The notes under the pieces: generated by a model
Seen by the model: only the letters and a program-made list of their open reading frames with translations
Database searches by the model: none
What the model was told of the DNA's origin: nothing
Program-made: the position numbers and the translations under genes
Shown here: piece after piece, positions 38,155-47,701 of the stretch
How positions within the stretch are numbered: the first letter of the stretch is position 1
How the letters are laid out: each line of letters opens with the position of its first letter
From: Clostridium sp. AM58-1XD
GTDB lineage: Bacteria > Bacillota > Clostridia > Lachnospirales > Lachnospiraceae
DNA length: 64,000 nt
Reading direction: 5' to 3'
Assembly (NCBI RefSeq): GCF_003464085.1
Contig: NZ_QSDR01000010.1
Coordinates: 66,350-130,349, forward strand

Positions 38155-39014
38155 TCATTCTTTAAGTTCCAGATATTGCTTCAGCGCCTCCAGATGGTTG
38201 GCTCCCACTTTCCGTCCCTCCTGGTACAGTTCCTCCAGTTTTTTGAAATCCCGCTCTACTCGTGACACTCTTACAGGACAATCTGGACGGATGATAAAAA
38301 TACGGCCTTCCGCCTCAAGCCGCGATAGCTCTTCCTGCATCCGGTTATAGCGGTCCGGTACGTCGTACAAGGATTTTCTCAAGTTGGGAAGGGGCGCGAA
38401 ATAGTGTTCATATGCTCTCTTTGTCAACGGTTTCACCGGTTTTTTTCTGTAGCCTTCATTCCTTGTCAATACCACCACAACCTTTTCATATCCCAGATCC
38501 ATTGCCCTTCTGTAGGCAATCGGCATGGATATTCCGCCGTCTAAATATTTTCTTCCATCCACTCTGATCATCCGCGACAGCACAGGCATGCTGGCGGACG
38601 CCTGTACGGCCGTCATAATGTCCGGGCATACGCCCTTTTCAAAGTATTCCGGTCTGCCCGTCCTGCACCTGGTAGCAACCGCTTCAAATCTCTGTTCCGA
38701 TCGCTGAACGTTTCAAAATCGAATGGAATCAGTGTACTGCTCAATTCTCCGAACAGAAACTCAAAGTTAAAAATCTGTCTGTTCTTAACCAGATTATGCA
38801 GACTGATATATCTTTTATCTCTGAGGTATCTTTTATTTATTTCATACATTCTTCCCTTCTGTTTTGCCACGTAGTTGATACCGCACATAGAACCGGCGGA
38901 CACGCCGTTTACATAGGATAGTTCAATCTCATTTTCCATCAGCACATCCAGTACGCCTGCCGTAAACAGGCAGCGCAGAGATCCGCCTTCTAATACGAGT
39001 GCTCCTTCTGTCAT
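38155..39014 (-). CDS. Patatin-like phospholipase (frameshifted)
   Basis: About 286 residues. Oxyanion loop LEGGSLRCLFTAG, nucleophile elbow GVSAG (Gly-x-Ser-x-Gly) and catalytic Asp in YLDGGIS. The frame breaks near 38697: FETFSDRNRDLKRLL in one frame, EQRFEAVATRCRTGRPEYFEKGVCPDIMTAVQASASMP in the next; one base added to the CC at 38697-38698 restores SDREQRFEAV. A lipid acyl hydrolase is expected. It follows cardiolipin synthase by about 25 bases, so the two may act on the same membrane lipids. ATG 39014 has AAAGGAG at good spacing; 39020 is too close. Confidence 0.88.
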
Positions 39015-39039
39015 ACACACATCTCCTTTATTAAACGCT

Positions 39040-40590
39040 TTACATCAGGGGGGCAAACAGCCTCAGTACGCTGCCGGCTATTTTTTTGTAAACAGGGTAC
39101 CGGCGGCAGTCTTCCAGAGTAATCTCCTGACACTTTTTCAGCGTATTCTGATAATCGTCTTCGACCTGCCCGACTGCCGTGTTGCGGTACAGATACGCAG
39201 CACATTCAAAATGCAGATACAGACTCCTGTAGTCCATGTTAATGGTGCCTACAACTGCTTTCTCATCATCGCTTACGTATACCTTGGCATGGACAAATCC
39301 CGGCGTAAATTCAAAAATCCGGACGCCTGCATCCAGCAGCTCCCAGTAATAGGAACGCGCCAGCAGATATGCATATTTTTTGTCCGGTATGTGAGGCATG
39401 ATAATAATCGTCTCAATTCCTCTTTTCGCTGCGTATGTGAGCGCCGTTACCATATCATTATCCAGAATCAGATACGGAGTCATAATATGCACGTATTTCT
39501 TCGCCTGATACAGAATGTCCAGATAAACATGCTCTCCAACCGTTTCATGATCAAGTGGGCTGTCTCCATAAGGCATCACATATCCGCTGCCGGACGGAAC
39601 GATGTCCCTGTATTCCTCTCTGGACGGAATGTACCTGTCATAAATCTCTTTCTGCTTTTCCGTAATATTCCACAACTGGAGAAACATCATGGTAAAACTC
39701 TTGACCGCATCCCCTTTCACCATCACGGCTACATCCTTCCAGTAACCAAATCTTTTCTTCTCATTGATATACTCATCTGCCAGATTTATTCCTCCTGTAA
39801 ATGCAGTATGGCCGTCGATCACCGTGATCTTTCTGTGGTCCCTGTTGTTCTGGTAAGTGGAAAGGGCCGGTTTTACAGGAGCAAACATCTTGCATCGTAT
39901 TCCTTTTTTCTCCAATTCATCCGGATAATGATATGGAAGCAGGGTCAGCCAGCACATTCCGTCATACATAACGCGTACTTCCACGCCTTCCTTTGCTTTT
40001 TCTTCCAGGATATCGAGAATCGAGTTCCACATCATACCACGTTCTACTATAAAGTATTCCATAAAAATGAATTTTTCAGCCGCTTTCAGCTGTTTTTTCA
40101 TTTCTTCAAACATTTCTTCCCCAGACGGGAAGTATTCTGCATGGGTATTCTGATAAATGGGGTATCCGCCGTATTCGTTCATATAGTGGGCAAGACTCCC
40201 GATTCTGCCGCTTTCCTGCTTTAAGTTATGTTTCACGTTCTCGTCCTGCAGCAGATAAACTTTTGTTTCCTCCAGTATATGTTTCAGCCTTCCTGCAATC
40301 AGCCTGGTTCCAACTTCCAACTCCACAAATACAAAAAACAGCGTGCCGAAAATAGGAAATGTCAAAATCGGGATAATCCAGGCCAGCTTGTAATTTGGCT
40401 CTTCTTTCTTGTTCAGGATATAGATGACTACAAGGACCGTTAATCCCGTAAATCCTCCATATACATAGATAATGTATTCACTCAGCCACTGAAAACAGCC
40501 GAATAAAATCGCCAGCTGAATCAGCACGAACAGGACTACAAAAGTCGTCCGTCCAAATATAATCCTCAAAAGGCTTCTCAGACGCTTCAT
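39040..40590 (-). CDS. cls: Cardiolipin synthase
   Basis: 516 residues, normal for Cls. Two N-terminal membrane helices (about 10-30, 35-55), a basic linker, then two phospholipase-D HKD motifs: HRKITVIDGHTAFTGGIN (about 240) and HAKVYVSDDEKAVVGTINMD (about 420). Makes cardiolipin from two phosphatidylglycerol molecules at the membrane. Ribosome site AAAGGAG. Confidence 0.95.
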   Translation of the reverse strand: MKRLRSLLRIIFGRTTFVVLFVLIQLAILFGCFQWLSEYIIYVYGGFTGLTVLVVIYILNKKEEPNYKLAWIIPILTFPIFGTLFFVFVELEVGTRLIAGRLKHILEETKVYLLQDENVKHNLKQESGRIGSLAHYMNEYGGYPIYQNTHAEYFPSGEEMFEEMKKQLKAAEKFIFMEYFIVERGMMWNSILDILEEKAKEGVEVRVMYDGMCWLTLLPYHYPDELEKKGIRCKMFAPVKPALSTYQNNRDHRKITVIDGHTAFTGGINLADEYINEKKRFGYWKDVAVMVKGDAVKSFTMMFLQLWNITEKQKEIYDRYIPSREEYRDIVPSGSGYVMPYGDSPLDHETVGEHVYLDILYQAKKYVHIMTPYLILDNDMVTALTYAAKRGIETIIIMPHIPDKKYAYLLARSYYWELLDAGVRIFEFTPGFVHAKVYVSDDEKAVVGTINMDYRSLYLHFECAAYLYRNTAVGQVEDDYQNTLKKCQEITLEDCRRYPVYKKIAGSVLRLFAPLM

Positions 40591-40703
40591 CCGTCTCTAC
40601 TCCTTTCCAAAAGGCATTCAGCCCTATGATAAAACAGAGGATGGCCAGGAGCTGAACGCCCCTCTTACCATCCCCTCATTGTGACTCATCTCTTCGCCGG
40701 AAC

Positions 40704-41983
40704 TCAGTCGTCCAGCGCCTGTCTCAAATCTTCAATAATGTCGTCCACATTTTCGATGCCCACACTCAGACGGATTAAGGACGGATCAACACCTGCCTCA
40801 ATCAGCTGTTCGTTGCTTAACTGCCTGTGGGTATGGCTTGCAGGATGAAGAACAGAAGTTCTCGCATCTGCTACATGGGTTACGATTGCCGCCAGCTTCA
40901 GCTTATCCATAAATACTCCCGCTGCCGATCTTCCGCCCTTCAGTCCGAAGGAAATTACGCCGCAGGTGCCGTTCGGCATGTATTTTTTCGCCAGGTCGAA
41001 ATATCTATCACCCTCTAATCCCGGGTAATTCACCCACGCCACATCTTCTCTGCTCTTTAAATACTGAGCTACCTTTAATGCGTTTTCACAGTGTCGCGGC
41101 ATTCTCAGGTGAAGTGTCTCCAGACCGATATTTAAGAGGAACGCATTCTGAGGCGCCTGAATCGATCCCAGGTCTCTCATCAGCTGAGCTGTTGCTTTCA
41201 TTATGTATGCGGCCTTTCCAAACTTCTCCGTATAAACGATGCCGTGATAGGATCATCCGGAGTCGTAAGGCCAGGGAACTTATCCGCATGGGCCGTCCAA
41301 TCAAAATTTCCGCTGTCAACGACGCAGCCGCCAACCGTCAGGGCGTGGCCGTCCATATATTTCGTTGTGGAATGGGTAATGATATCCGCTCCCCACTCGA
41401 ACGGCCGGCAGTTAATCGGCGTTGCGAACGTATTGTCTACAATCAGCGGTACGCCGTGCTCATGAGCCAGCGCAGCAAATTTTTCTATATCCAGCACAGA
41501 CAGGGCCGGATTCGCGATCGTCTCTGCAAAAACTGCCTTTGTATTCTCGCGGAATGCTTTGGAAATTTCATCATCAGGAGCGTCCTGATCCACCAGTGTA
41601 ACTTCGATTCCAAAACGCTTGATTGTAACGGTAAAGAGGTTAAAGGTTCCTCCATATATAGAAGAGGAACAAACGATATGATCGCCTTCGCTGCAGATAT
41701 TCAGAACTGCAAAAAGGTTGGCCGCCTGTCCGGAAGAAGTCAGCATTGCCGCCGTTCCTCCCTCCAGCTCACAGATTTTTGCTGCGACAGCATCGTTGGT
41801 GGGATTCGCCAGCCTCGTATAGAAATAGCCGCTTTCTTCCAAATCAAAAAGGCGGCCCATCTGGTCACTTGTCTCGTATTTGAATGTGGTACTCTGATAA
41901 ATCGGGAGCACTCTCGGCTCTCCATTCTTAGGCTGCCAGCCCCCCTGAATACACACTGTCTCTGCAGAACGTGTCTTACTCAT
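40704..41983 (-). CDS. metY: O-acetylhomoserine sulfhydrylase (frameshifted)
   Basis: Joined, about 426 residues, the family's normal length. First frame: CIQGGWQPKNGEPRVLPIYQSTTF, SSGQAANL, NTFATP, and the PLP lysine in STTKYMDGH. It ends wrongly at DDPITASFIRRS. The next frame continues DDP-YHGIVYTEKFGKAAYIMKATAQLMRDLG and the C-terminal SNEQLIEAGVDPSLIRLSVGIENVDDI. Adding one C at 41250-41251 restores frame. Makes homocysteine from O-acetylhomoserine and sulfide. No riboswitch was recognised upstream. Confidence 0.93.
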
Positions 41984-42050
41984 ATGTTTATCCTCCTATA
42001 GTAATTCTTATAGCTTCCAATTCTAACACACATCCTGCATGAAAATCAAG

Positions 42051-42079
42051 TTGAATGCCAGGGAAATTTAAGATATAAT
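42051..42079 (+). promoter_or_regulatory. Promoter of the DUF362 gene
   Basis: TTGAAT (42051-42056), 17 bases, TATAAT (42074-42079). It lies about 95 bases upstream of the start codon in the divergent region with the sulfhydrylase. Confidence 0.8.
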
Positions 42080-42174
42080 GACTGCAGAGCGGCTGTCATG
42101 TAATGGCTGCAGGAATGCATTACATCTGTGCATGCAGGTTTATGCCGCGCAGAGTAATTTTTAAGGAGGACATC

Positions 42175-43284
42175 ATGAGCAAGTCAAAGGTATTTTTTAC
42201 GAATTTCAGAACCTCTCCCACTGAGAATCAGCTTCAGAAACTGGCACGTCTTGTAAAGAAAGCCGGAATGCTGGAGAACATCGATTTTAATAATCGCTAC
42301 ACGGCCATTAAAATCCATTTCGGCGAACCTGGAAACCTGGCATTTCTTCGCCCCAACTATTCGAAAGTAATCGTGGATTTAATCCGGGAAGCGGGAGGCA
42401 AAGCATTTCTGACAGACTGCAATACCCTTTATGTGGGCGGACGAAAAAACGCACTGGATCATCTGGACGCTGCATATGAGAACGGTTACAGCCCATTTTC
42501 CACCGGCTGCCACGTTCTGATTGCCGATGGCCTGAAGGGAACGGATGAGATGCTGGTGCCTGTAGAGAACGGAGAATATGTAAAAGAGGCCAAAATCGGC
42601 CGCGCTATTATGGACGCCGATATCTTTATCTCCCTGACGCATTTCAAGGGCCACGAGCTGACTGGCTTCGGCGGCGCGTTAAAGAATATCGGTATGGGCT
42701 GCGGTTCGCGTGCCGGCAAGATGGAAATGCACAGCGCAGGCAAACCGCGTGTACATAGATCGAAATGTGTCGGCTGCGGTTTCTGCCAGAAAAACTGCGC
42801 TCACAGCGCAATTACAATTACGGATAGAAAAGCTTCCATCGATCACAGCAAGTGTGTCGGCTGCGGACGCTGTATCGGCGCCTGTCCAGTGGATGCCGTA
42901 CTGGCCGGAAATGATGAATCCAACGATATTCTGAATAAGAAAATCGCTGAGTACAGCTGGGCCGTTCTTCACAACCGCCCTCATTTCCATATCAGCCTCG
43001 TTGTAGACGTCTCTCCTTACTGCGACTGTCACAGTGAAAATGATGTTCCGATTGTACCCGATGTCGGTATGTTCGCTTCCTTTGATCCTGTCGCCCTCGA
43101 TATGGCATGCGCGGATGCGGTCAACAGACAGTCTGCCATTTCCGGAAGCATCATGGATGAAAGGGAACACGTTCATCACGATCATTTTACAGACGTGCAT
43201 CCTGAAACGAACTGGGAAGTCTGTATCGACCATTCTGAAAAGCTCGGACTCGGAAGCAGGGAATACGAACTGATCACCATATGA
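42175..43284 (+). CDS. DUF362 protein with two [4Fe-4S] ferredoxin motifs
   Basis: 369 residues. DUF362 domain split around a ferredoxin insert: KIHFGEPGN, LTDCNTLYVGGRKNA, LTHFKGHELTGFGGALKNIGMGCGSRAGK; two CxxCxxCxxxC clusters at about 195-240 (CVGCGFCQKNC, CVGCGRCIGAC); then PDVGMFASFDPVALD. Probably a cytoplasmic electron-transfer protein; the exact redox partner is unknown. ATG 42175 follows AAGGAGG. Followed by a dispersed hairpin element. Confidence 0.92.
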   Translation: MSKSKVFFTNFRTSPTENQLQKLARLVKKAGMLENIDFNNRYTAIKIHFGEPGNLAFLRPNYSKVIVDLIREAGGKAFLTDCNTLYVGGRKNALDHLDAAYENGYSPFSTGCHVLIADGLKGTDEMLVPVENGEYVKEAKIGRAIMDADIFISLTHFKGHELTGFGGALKNIGMGCGSRAGKMEMHSAGKPRVHRSKCVGCGFCQKNCAHSAITITDRKASIDHSKCVGCGRCIGACPVDAVLAGNDESNDILNKKIAEYSWAVLHNRPHFHISLVVDVSPYCDCHSENDVPIVPDVGMFASFDPVALDMACADAVNRQSAISGSIMDEREHVHHDHFTDVHPETNWEVCIDHSEKLGLGSREYELITI

Positions 43285-43286
43285 TT

Positions 43287-43426
43287 AAAAAGCGATAATG
43301 GGCTGCGTGAAATAAGTTGACAGAGGCCCGCTGATACCAGAATCCTTTCCGATGCGGTGGCAAGTCACTTCACCTGGTATCAGCGGGCCTCTGCTTTTCT
43401 TTTTTCGCAGCACCCTGACCGTTTTT
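43287..43426. repeat. Dispersed hairpin element, copy E (two nested stems)
   Basis: Inner stem: CAGAGGCCCGCTGATACC (43321-43338) with GGTATCAGCGGGCCTCTG (43376-43393), perfect 18 bp. Outer arms AAAAAGCGATAATGGGCTGCG (from 43287) and CGCAGCACCCTGACCGTTTTT (to 43425). Loop AGAATCCTTTCCGATGCGG then TGGCAAGTCAC. Acts as terminator for the convergent genes; the minus-strand stop is at 43432. Confidence 0.9.
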
Positions 43427-43431
43427 TATAA

Positions 43432-45504
43432 TTATTGTTTCGCGCTGTTAAGTACGCCTTGTTCTCCGTCTCCTTCCATAATGGGAATTGTCTCAGGTTC
43501 ACGGATTTTTTCCGTCCACCTGCCCTCCTTGATCCTGTCGGCTTTCATTTCCGCCTCTCCCAGAGGCACTTTATCTTTTCCCGTCTGCCAGACGGATATG
43601 TCTCCTATCTCCAGTTTCTCCAGCTTTTTCCCGGATATCTCCTTTACAAGAATCAGTTCCGGCCATACATACATGGTCTCTTCCGCTTTTCCGCTGAGAT
43701 ACACTTTCGAATACTGGTTAAAACCGCTTCCATAGATAAGCAGCGTGTCGTCGTTCCGTACTGCTGCGTCGACTATGACCGGGCGTATGCCCATTTCCAG
43801 TTCAGTCGCACGAAAAGGCAGTTCCCCGCCATATATCTCATGATCTCCATAGAGCATATCGTACTGAAGGGCTTTCATATCCTCCTGGTACTTCTTTCTG
43901 ATTTTCTGTCTGGCAATCCTCAAGCGTTCCGTCCGCAGGAGGCTTCCCTGTATGCCGATAGCCAGATCTCTCTCCATCCATGCCTGATGAAACCGTATCA
44001 TAGTCCCCTCATGGATTCCCAGCATATCCAGAACATGCGCGCCCAGCTGGTAAGCTTCTACATTCTTTTTAATATTTTCCAATCCCAGATTGTTCCACAT
44101 CACATACTGGGTCTGGTACAGTGAACCGCCTGCCATCTCACTGGCATCCCATGAAAATCCCGGAAGATGATCCCCGTACATGATTACTACGGACGGTTCG
44201 CTTCTGGCATTCATCGTGCGGATCAGCTCCCGGATAAAATCGTCCATCTCTTTAATCTGGCTGCAGTAATATTCAAAATCAGGATACGCTCCATGACCCT
44301 GAACGGAAATCGTATAGATGAAATCAGGACCTTTTGTGGAATCCAGCGTATCTGTGATTTCTCCGGTAAGAATTTTATCCCTGCACCAGCCAATGGGATT
44401 CTTTTCGATGTTGTACATATATTCAATCGGTGTAAACGTATCAAAACCCAACTGGGAAAACACCTTATTTCTGTCATAGAAGGTCGCTTCATTATTGTGA
44501 ATTGCATGTGTGGCATATCCAAGCCTGGACAGATCAAAGGGGATACTCTCACAGGCGGTTTTTCTGAGAACGGTCTTATAAGGGTATTCTCCCGGCCCGA
44601 AGAAATCCAGATTCATTCCGGTAATACATTCAAATTCTGTATTCGCCGTTCCTGCCCCCACCGAAGGGACTTTCAGATAGCCGGAAGGATAGTTTCTTCT
44701 GAGATACTGGAAAAAGGGTACGACATTTTCCTTAACCGGGCTTTCCGACCATAAGGACGGATCGAAAAAAGACTCCAGCTGGATCATCACAATGTTAGGG
44801 AGTTCTTCCTCTGAAAGAGTATATGTATGAGCAGGAATCATCTCTTTTTCGATCTGTTTCATCGTCTCCTCGTCATACTCCCTGGGTTTTGATATGCCCG
44901 TATTGACAAGCGAATTGGCAAATCCATAAGGAAATCCATATTCCTTGAATGCCTGTCCGATATTTCCGAAATGGACCGCCACAATTCCCGATTCAATGCA
45001 GTATTTCGTATATCCCATTCCGCCGGCTGCAGTCACTGCACAGATCAGAACGGCGGTCAAATAAGGGGTTCCCTTCTCTTCAGCTGGGGCCTTCTTCCAT
45101 AAAAATGCAAGCAGAACTCCGGCTCCGGCCAGTCCGGCCAACGCGAGTATGATCTCCGGCCAGCTCATATATGTAGTCAGCATACCCATCGCATACTTTA
45201 CAAGTCTGAAATCAGCCGCTGTAAAGGGCGTCGTTCGAAAGGCGAGAAGAACCCCGTTGACAACACCTGCAAACAGCCAGATCACAGCCGCCAGGATAAA
45301 CAGAAACCATTTTCTCCTTGTCAGAAATACTGGCAGAAACAGAATCATGATAATTGCGGTATTCAAAAGGAAAACCTGAGGATTTCCTACTATATACTTC
45401 CATGTCCCGGCAAACGATTTTCTTCCCAGGACTTCAATCACACTGTTTACGGCAAATGACGCCAGAATAATTTTCAGATACCAGTTCCACCAGCATCGTT
45501 TCAT
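43432..45504 (-). CDS. LTA-synthase-family sulfatase-like membrane enzyme
   Basis: 690 residues. Five N-terminal membrane helices (to about 165), then an extracytoplasmic sulfatase-fold domain: NIVMIQLESFFDP, the presumed nucleophile region VPSVGAGTANTEFECITG (Thr), HNNEATFYDRNKVFSQLGFD, VQGHGAYPDF, MYGDHLPG. A C-terminal extension of about 130 residues resembles a beta-sandwich. The family transfers glycerol phosphate or related groups to wall polymers. Divergent from a DUF368 carrier, so both may serve envelope synthesis. Ribosome site GGGGAGG. Confidence 0.9.
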   Translation of the reverse strand: MKRCWWNWYLKIILASFAVNSVIEVLGRKSFAGTWKYIVGNPQVFLLNTAIIMILFLPVFLTRRKWFLFILAAVIWLFAGVVNGVLLAFRTTPFTAADFRLVKYAMGMLTTYMSWPEIILALAGLAGAGVLLAFLWKKAPAEEKGTPYLTAVLICAVTAAGGMGYTKYCIESGIVAVHFGNIGQAFKEYGFPYGFANSLVNTGISKPREYDEETMKQIEKEMIPAHTYTLSEEELPNIVMIQLESFFDPSLWSESPVKENVVPFFQYLRRNYPSGYLKVPSVGAGTANTEFECITGMNLDFFGPGEYPYKTVLRKTACESIPFDLSRLGYATHAIHNNEATFYDRNKVFSQLGFDTFTPIEYMYNIEKNPIGWCRDKILTGEITDTLDSTKGPDFIYTISVQGHGAYPDFEYYCSQIKEMDDFIRELIRTMNARSEPSVVIMYGDHLPGFSWDASEMAGGSLYQTQYVMWNNLGLENIKKNVEAYQLGAHVLDMLGIHEGTMIRFHQAWMERDLAIGIQGSLLRTERLRIARQKIRKKYQEDMKALQYDMLYGDHEIYGGELPFRATELEMGIRPVIVDAAVRNDDTLLIYGSGFNQYSKVYLSGKAEETMYVWPELILVKEISGKKLEKLEIGDISVWQTGKDKVPLGEAEMKADRIKEGRWTEKIREPETIPIMEGDGEQGVLNSAKQ

Positions 45505-45650
45505 TTATTTCCTCCCCGCCCTTGGCGCAGGCACTCGTTCAGACTGCTGACTTAATATGCTTCGTTTTTACCTTCCGGTTCAATCGCAACGGTTCGGATC
45601 TTTCGGGGAATCGATAAGTACTGTCCGAACAATTACGTAAAATCGGCTTT

Positions 45651-45679
45651 AGTCTACCATATCCGTTCCCTTTTTTCAA
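45651..45679 (-). promoter_or_regulatory. Probable promoter of the LTA-synthase-like gene
   Basis: On the minus strand TTGAAA (45679-45674), 17 bases, TAGACT (45656-45651). An inverted repeat GTTCGGA/TCCGAAC (45592-45598, 45624-45630) lies downstream of it, in the untranslated leader. Confidence 0.55.
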
Positions 45680-45713
45680 CGGTTTTATAACACCTTTATA
45701 ACCCTTTCTCCGC

Positions 45714-45742
45714 TTGACATCTGTTCCTTCCGCCCATATAAT
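45714..45742 (+). promoter_or_regulatory. Consensus promoter of the DUF368 gene
   Basis: TTGACA (45714-45719), 17 bases, TATAAT (45737-45742), a full match to the housekeeping consensus, 51 bases upstream of the start codon. Confidence 0.9.
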
Positions 45743-45792
45743 TATCCCTGAGGTTTACGAATAACGATTAACTATGAAATGAGGACTGTTTT

Positions 45793-46677
45793 ATGACATT
45801 TATTTTCGACATTATCAAAGGGATGTTTATCGGCATCGCCAATGTCATTCCAGGCGTAAGCGGTGGAACGATGGCACTCTCTCTTGGTATTTATGACAAA
45901 TTGATCGGCTCTGTGTCCGGCCTCTTTAAAGATTTCAAGAAGAGCGTACTGACCCTTCTGCCAATTGTAATCGGCTGCTTTATCGGGCTCGTAGGCTTTA
46001 CGTTTGCCATCGAATATCTGTTGAGCCAGCACACCTTCGTCACCTGTATGACTTTTGTCGGATTGATTTTAGGCGGCATTCCCGTACTTTTGCGCTCCCT
46101 GAAAAACAAGATGAGGGAAACCTCTTCTTCCATCGGAATTTCCGGCGCTCTCGCCTTTCTGATCCTCTTCGTCGTAGCGGTAGGACTTCCCCTTCTCCAG
46201 TCGGATAAGGAGATGATGACATCGCTGTCCGCAGCTCCCGGCACTATGATCCTTCTGTTTTTTATCGGAATCATAGCTTCCGCAACCATGGTTGTTCCAG
46301 GCGTAAGCGGTTCCATGGTTCTTATGATTTTAGGGTACTATTATGGAATTATCGATTCCGTCAAAACCTTTATGGAAGGACTAAAAGCCTTTGATATGGC
46401 AGTTCTCATTGACCGCGGGCTTGTCCTGTTCCCTTTCGGCATTGGCGTTCTGCTTGGAATTTTCCTGATTGCCAAGCTGATTACCTTCCTGTTTGAAACA
46501 TATGGGGTACAGACGTACTGCGCCATATTCGGCCTGATTCTGGCTTCCCCTTTCGCGATCTTCTACAATACGGGGTTGTTCAGTCAGCTCTCCTCTCTGG
46601 GATTGATGACCGTACTCCTCGGAATCATTCTTGCAGCAGCGGGCGGTTTTATCACCTACATTATGGGTGAGCGGTAG
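45793..46677 (+). CDS. DUF368 (PopT-type) membrane carrier
   Basis: 294 residues, about eight to nine helices, with the duplicated family motif NVIPGVSGGTMAL (about 18-30) and MVVPGVSGSMVLM (about 165-177). DUF368 proteins have been identified as undecaprenyl-phosphate translocases (PopT) that return the lipid carrier to the cytoplasmic face during envelope synthesis. Divergent from an LTA-synthase-family gene. Start supported by GAGGACTG and a consensus promoter. Followed by a multi-hairpin terminator (46707-46800). Confidence 0.92.
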   Translation: MTFIFDIIKGMFIGIANVIPGVSGGTMALSLGIYDKLIGSVSGLFKDFKKSVLTLLPIVIGCFIGLVGFTFAIEYLLSQHTFVTCMTFVGLILGGIPVLLRSLKNKMRETSSSIGISGALAFLILFVVAVGLPLLQSDKEMMTSLSAAPGTMILLFFIGIIASATMVVPGVSGSMVLMILGYYYGIIDSVKTFMEGLKAFDMAVLIDRGLVLFPFGIGVLLGIFLIAKLITFLFETYGVQTYCAIFGLILASPFAIFYNTGLFSQLSSLGLMTVLLGIILAAAGGFITYIMGER

Positions 46678-46706
46678 CCTTTAGCCTGCGGTGGTCCGGT
46701 TCATAG

Positions 46707-46800
46707 CAGAGAATTCATACCGCAAGGCTCATGCCCGCTTGCAGTTATGAGTCTCTGCGTTTTTATTACATAGAAAAGTCAACCTATGTAACAAAAACGC
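46707..46800. terminator. Bidirectional terminator between DUF368 and TetR genes
   Basis: Two hairpins: GCAGAG-x-ATTCATA (from 46707) with TTATGAGTCTCTGC (to 46758), and GCGTTTTTATTACATAG (46757-46773) with CTATGTAACAAAAACGC (46784-46800). A/T tracts in the second stem fit termination in either direction. Flanking GGTCC/GGACC segments (46693-46698, 46807-46812) suggest a branched fold. Confidence 0.7.
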
Positions 46801-46835
46801 TCTGCGAGGACCGCCCTGAACCAATCCGCTTTCTT

Positions 46836-47354
46836 CTATTTTCTGTATTCAGATTTTATAATTTCAAACACCTCCTCCGGACTCAGGACACAGCCGCCTT
46901 TCAGCCATCTTTTAATGACAGCCGTTATGCCGGCCCTGAAAAACTCCATGTGGTACTCGATATTTTCAAGATCATAGTATTTTTCAGCAAGGGCTTTGTC
47001 GTAATTCGTGATCTGAACATTCAGGTCAAAATTCAATTTAAAATAGGTGTTATAAAAAAGCTGATTTTCTCTTATATGATAAAAAAGTTTTAAAAAATCA
47101 TTGGAATTATATCCGTTCGCCTCTTCGTCTGCATACAACGTCTGAAAGTCTTCCATCATTTTCATTTCCAGCTTCTCCACCAAATCGTATACATCGATAT
47201 AATTGGCATAAAATGTGGAGCGATTTAACTGTGCCAATTTACACAGGTCCGTCACCGTGATTTCATCCACATTCTTTGTCTGAAGCAGCTGAATAAATGC
47301 CCGTTCTATTTTTTGTATGGAGGTTCTTCTCCTCTGATTATTCTTCGTATTCAT
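46836..47354 (-). CDS. TetR/AcrR-family regulator
   Basis: 172 residues. N-terminal TetR HTH (IQKIERAFIQLLQTKNVDEITVTDLCKLAQLNRSTFYANYIDVYDLVEKL) and a helical ligand domain of the TetR_C_7-like kind (FFRAGITAVIKRWLKGGCVLSPEEVFEII). It probably represses the divergent small operon and itself via the CAACA-N2-TGTTG palindromes. Ribosome site GGGAGG. Confidence 0.92.
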   Translation of the reverse strand: MNTKNNQRRRTSIQKIERAFIQLLQTKNVDEITVTDLCKLAQLNRSTFYANYIDVYDLVEKLEMKMMEDFQTLYADEEANGYNSNDFLKLFYHIRENQLFYNTYFKLNFDLNVQITNYDKALAEKYYDLENIEYHMEFFRAGITAVIKRWLKGGCVLSPEEVFEIIKSEYRK

Positions 47355-47378
47355 TCTTTTGTTTCCTCCCTATTATTC

Positions 47379-47458
47379 CAACAAATGTTGCTTTATTGAT
47401 GATTGAATTTCATGTCTGATCTAATTATACTAAAAGAGAACAAATCCAACAAGTGTTG
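47379..47458. promoter_or_regulatory. Divergent promoters with two TetR operators
   Basis: Operators CAACA-AA-TGTTG (47379-47390) and CAACA-AG-TGTTG (47447-47458) flank a plus promoter TTGAAT-17-TATACT (47403-47431). On the minus strand TTGTTG-17-TATAAT overlaps the second operator. The arrangement supports autoregulation by the TetR protein. Confidence 0.85.
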
Positions 47459-47476
47459 AAATAATAGGAGGAATTT

Positions 47477-47701
47477 ATGGCTAAATCAAAACTGATTCTT
47501 GCAAACAAAAAAATTGCCAGGATGGTGACAGACAACTTTCAAAAAATTGAAGACTGCGCAGTCGGCACTTTCCAAAAAATTGAAGACCAATTCATAGACC
47601 AGTATCTGACGTGCGGTAATGAATCCGCTGAAGACGCAAAAGAACGGCTGCGTAAAGAAAAATGGGATAAAAAGCAGATAAAAGGAGGATATAAACGATG
47701 A
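47477..47701 (+). CDS. Small FQKIED-repeat protein
   Basis: 74 residues, soluble and highly charged, with a short internal repeat (NFQKIEDCAVG, TFQKIEDQFID) and an acidic-basic tail (AEDAKERLRKEKWDKK). Similar [YF]KKIED-type small proteins occur in Clostridia with unknown role. Ribosome site AGGAGG. It overlaps the next gene by four bases (ATGA), so they are co-translated. Confidence 0.8.
   Translation: MAKSKLILANKKIARMVTDNFQKIEDCAVGTFQKIEDQFIDQYLTCGNESAEDAKERLRKEKWDKKQIKGGYKR

Noticed and set aside
41984..42170. SAM (S-box) riboswitch before the sulfhydrylase
   Set aside because: Gap to the divergent gene is short and none of the S-box core motifs is present.
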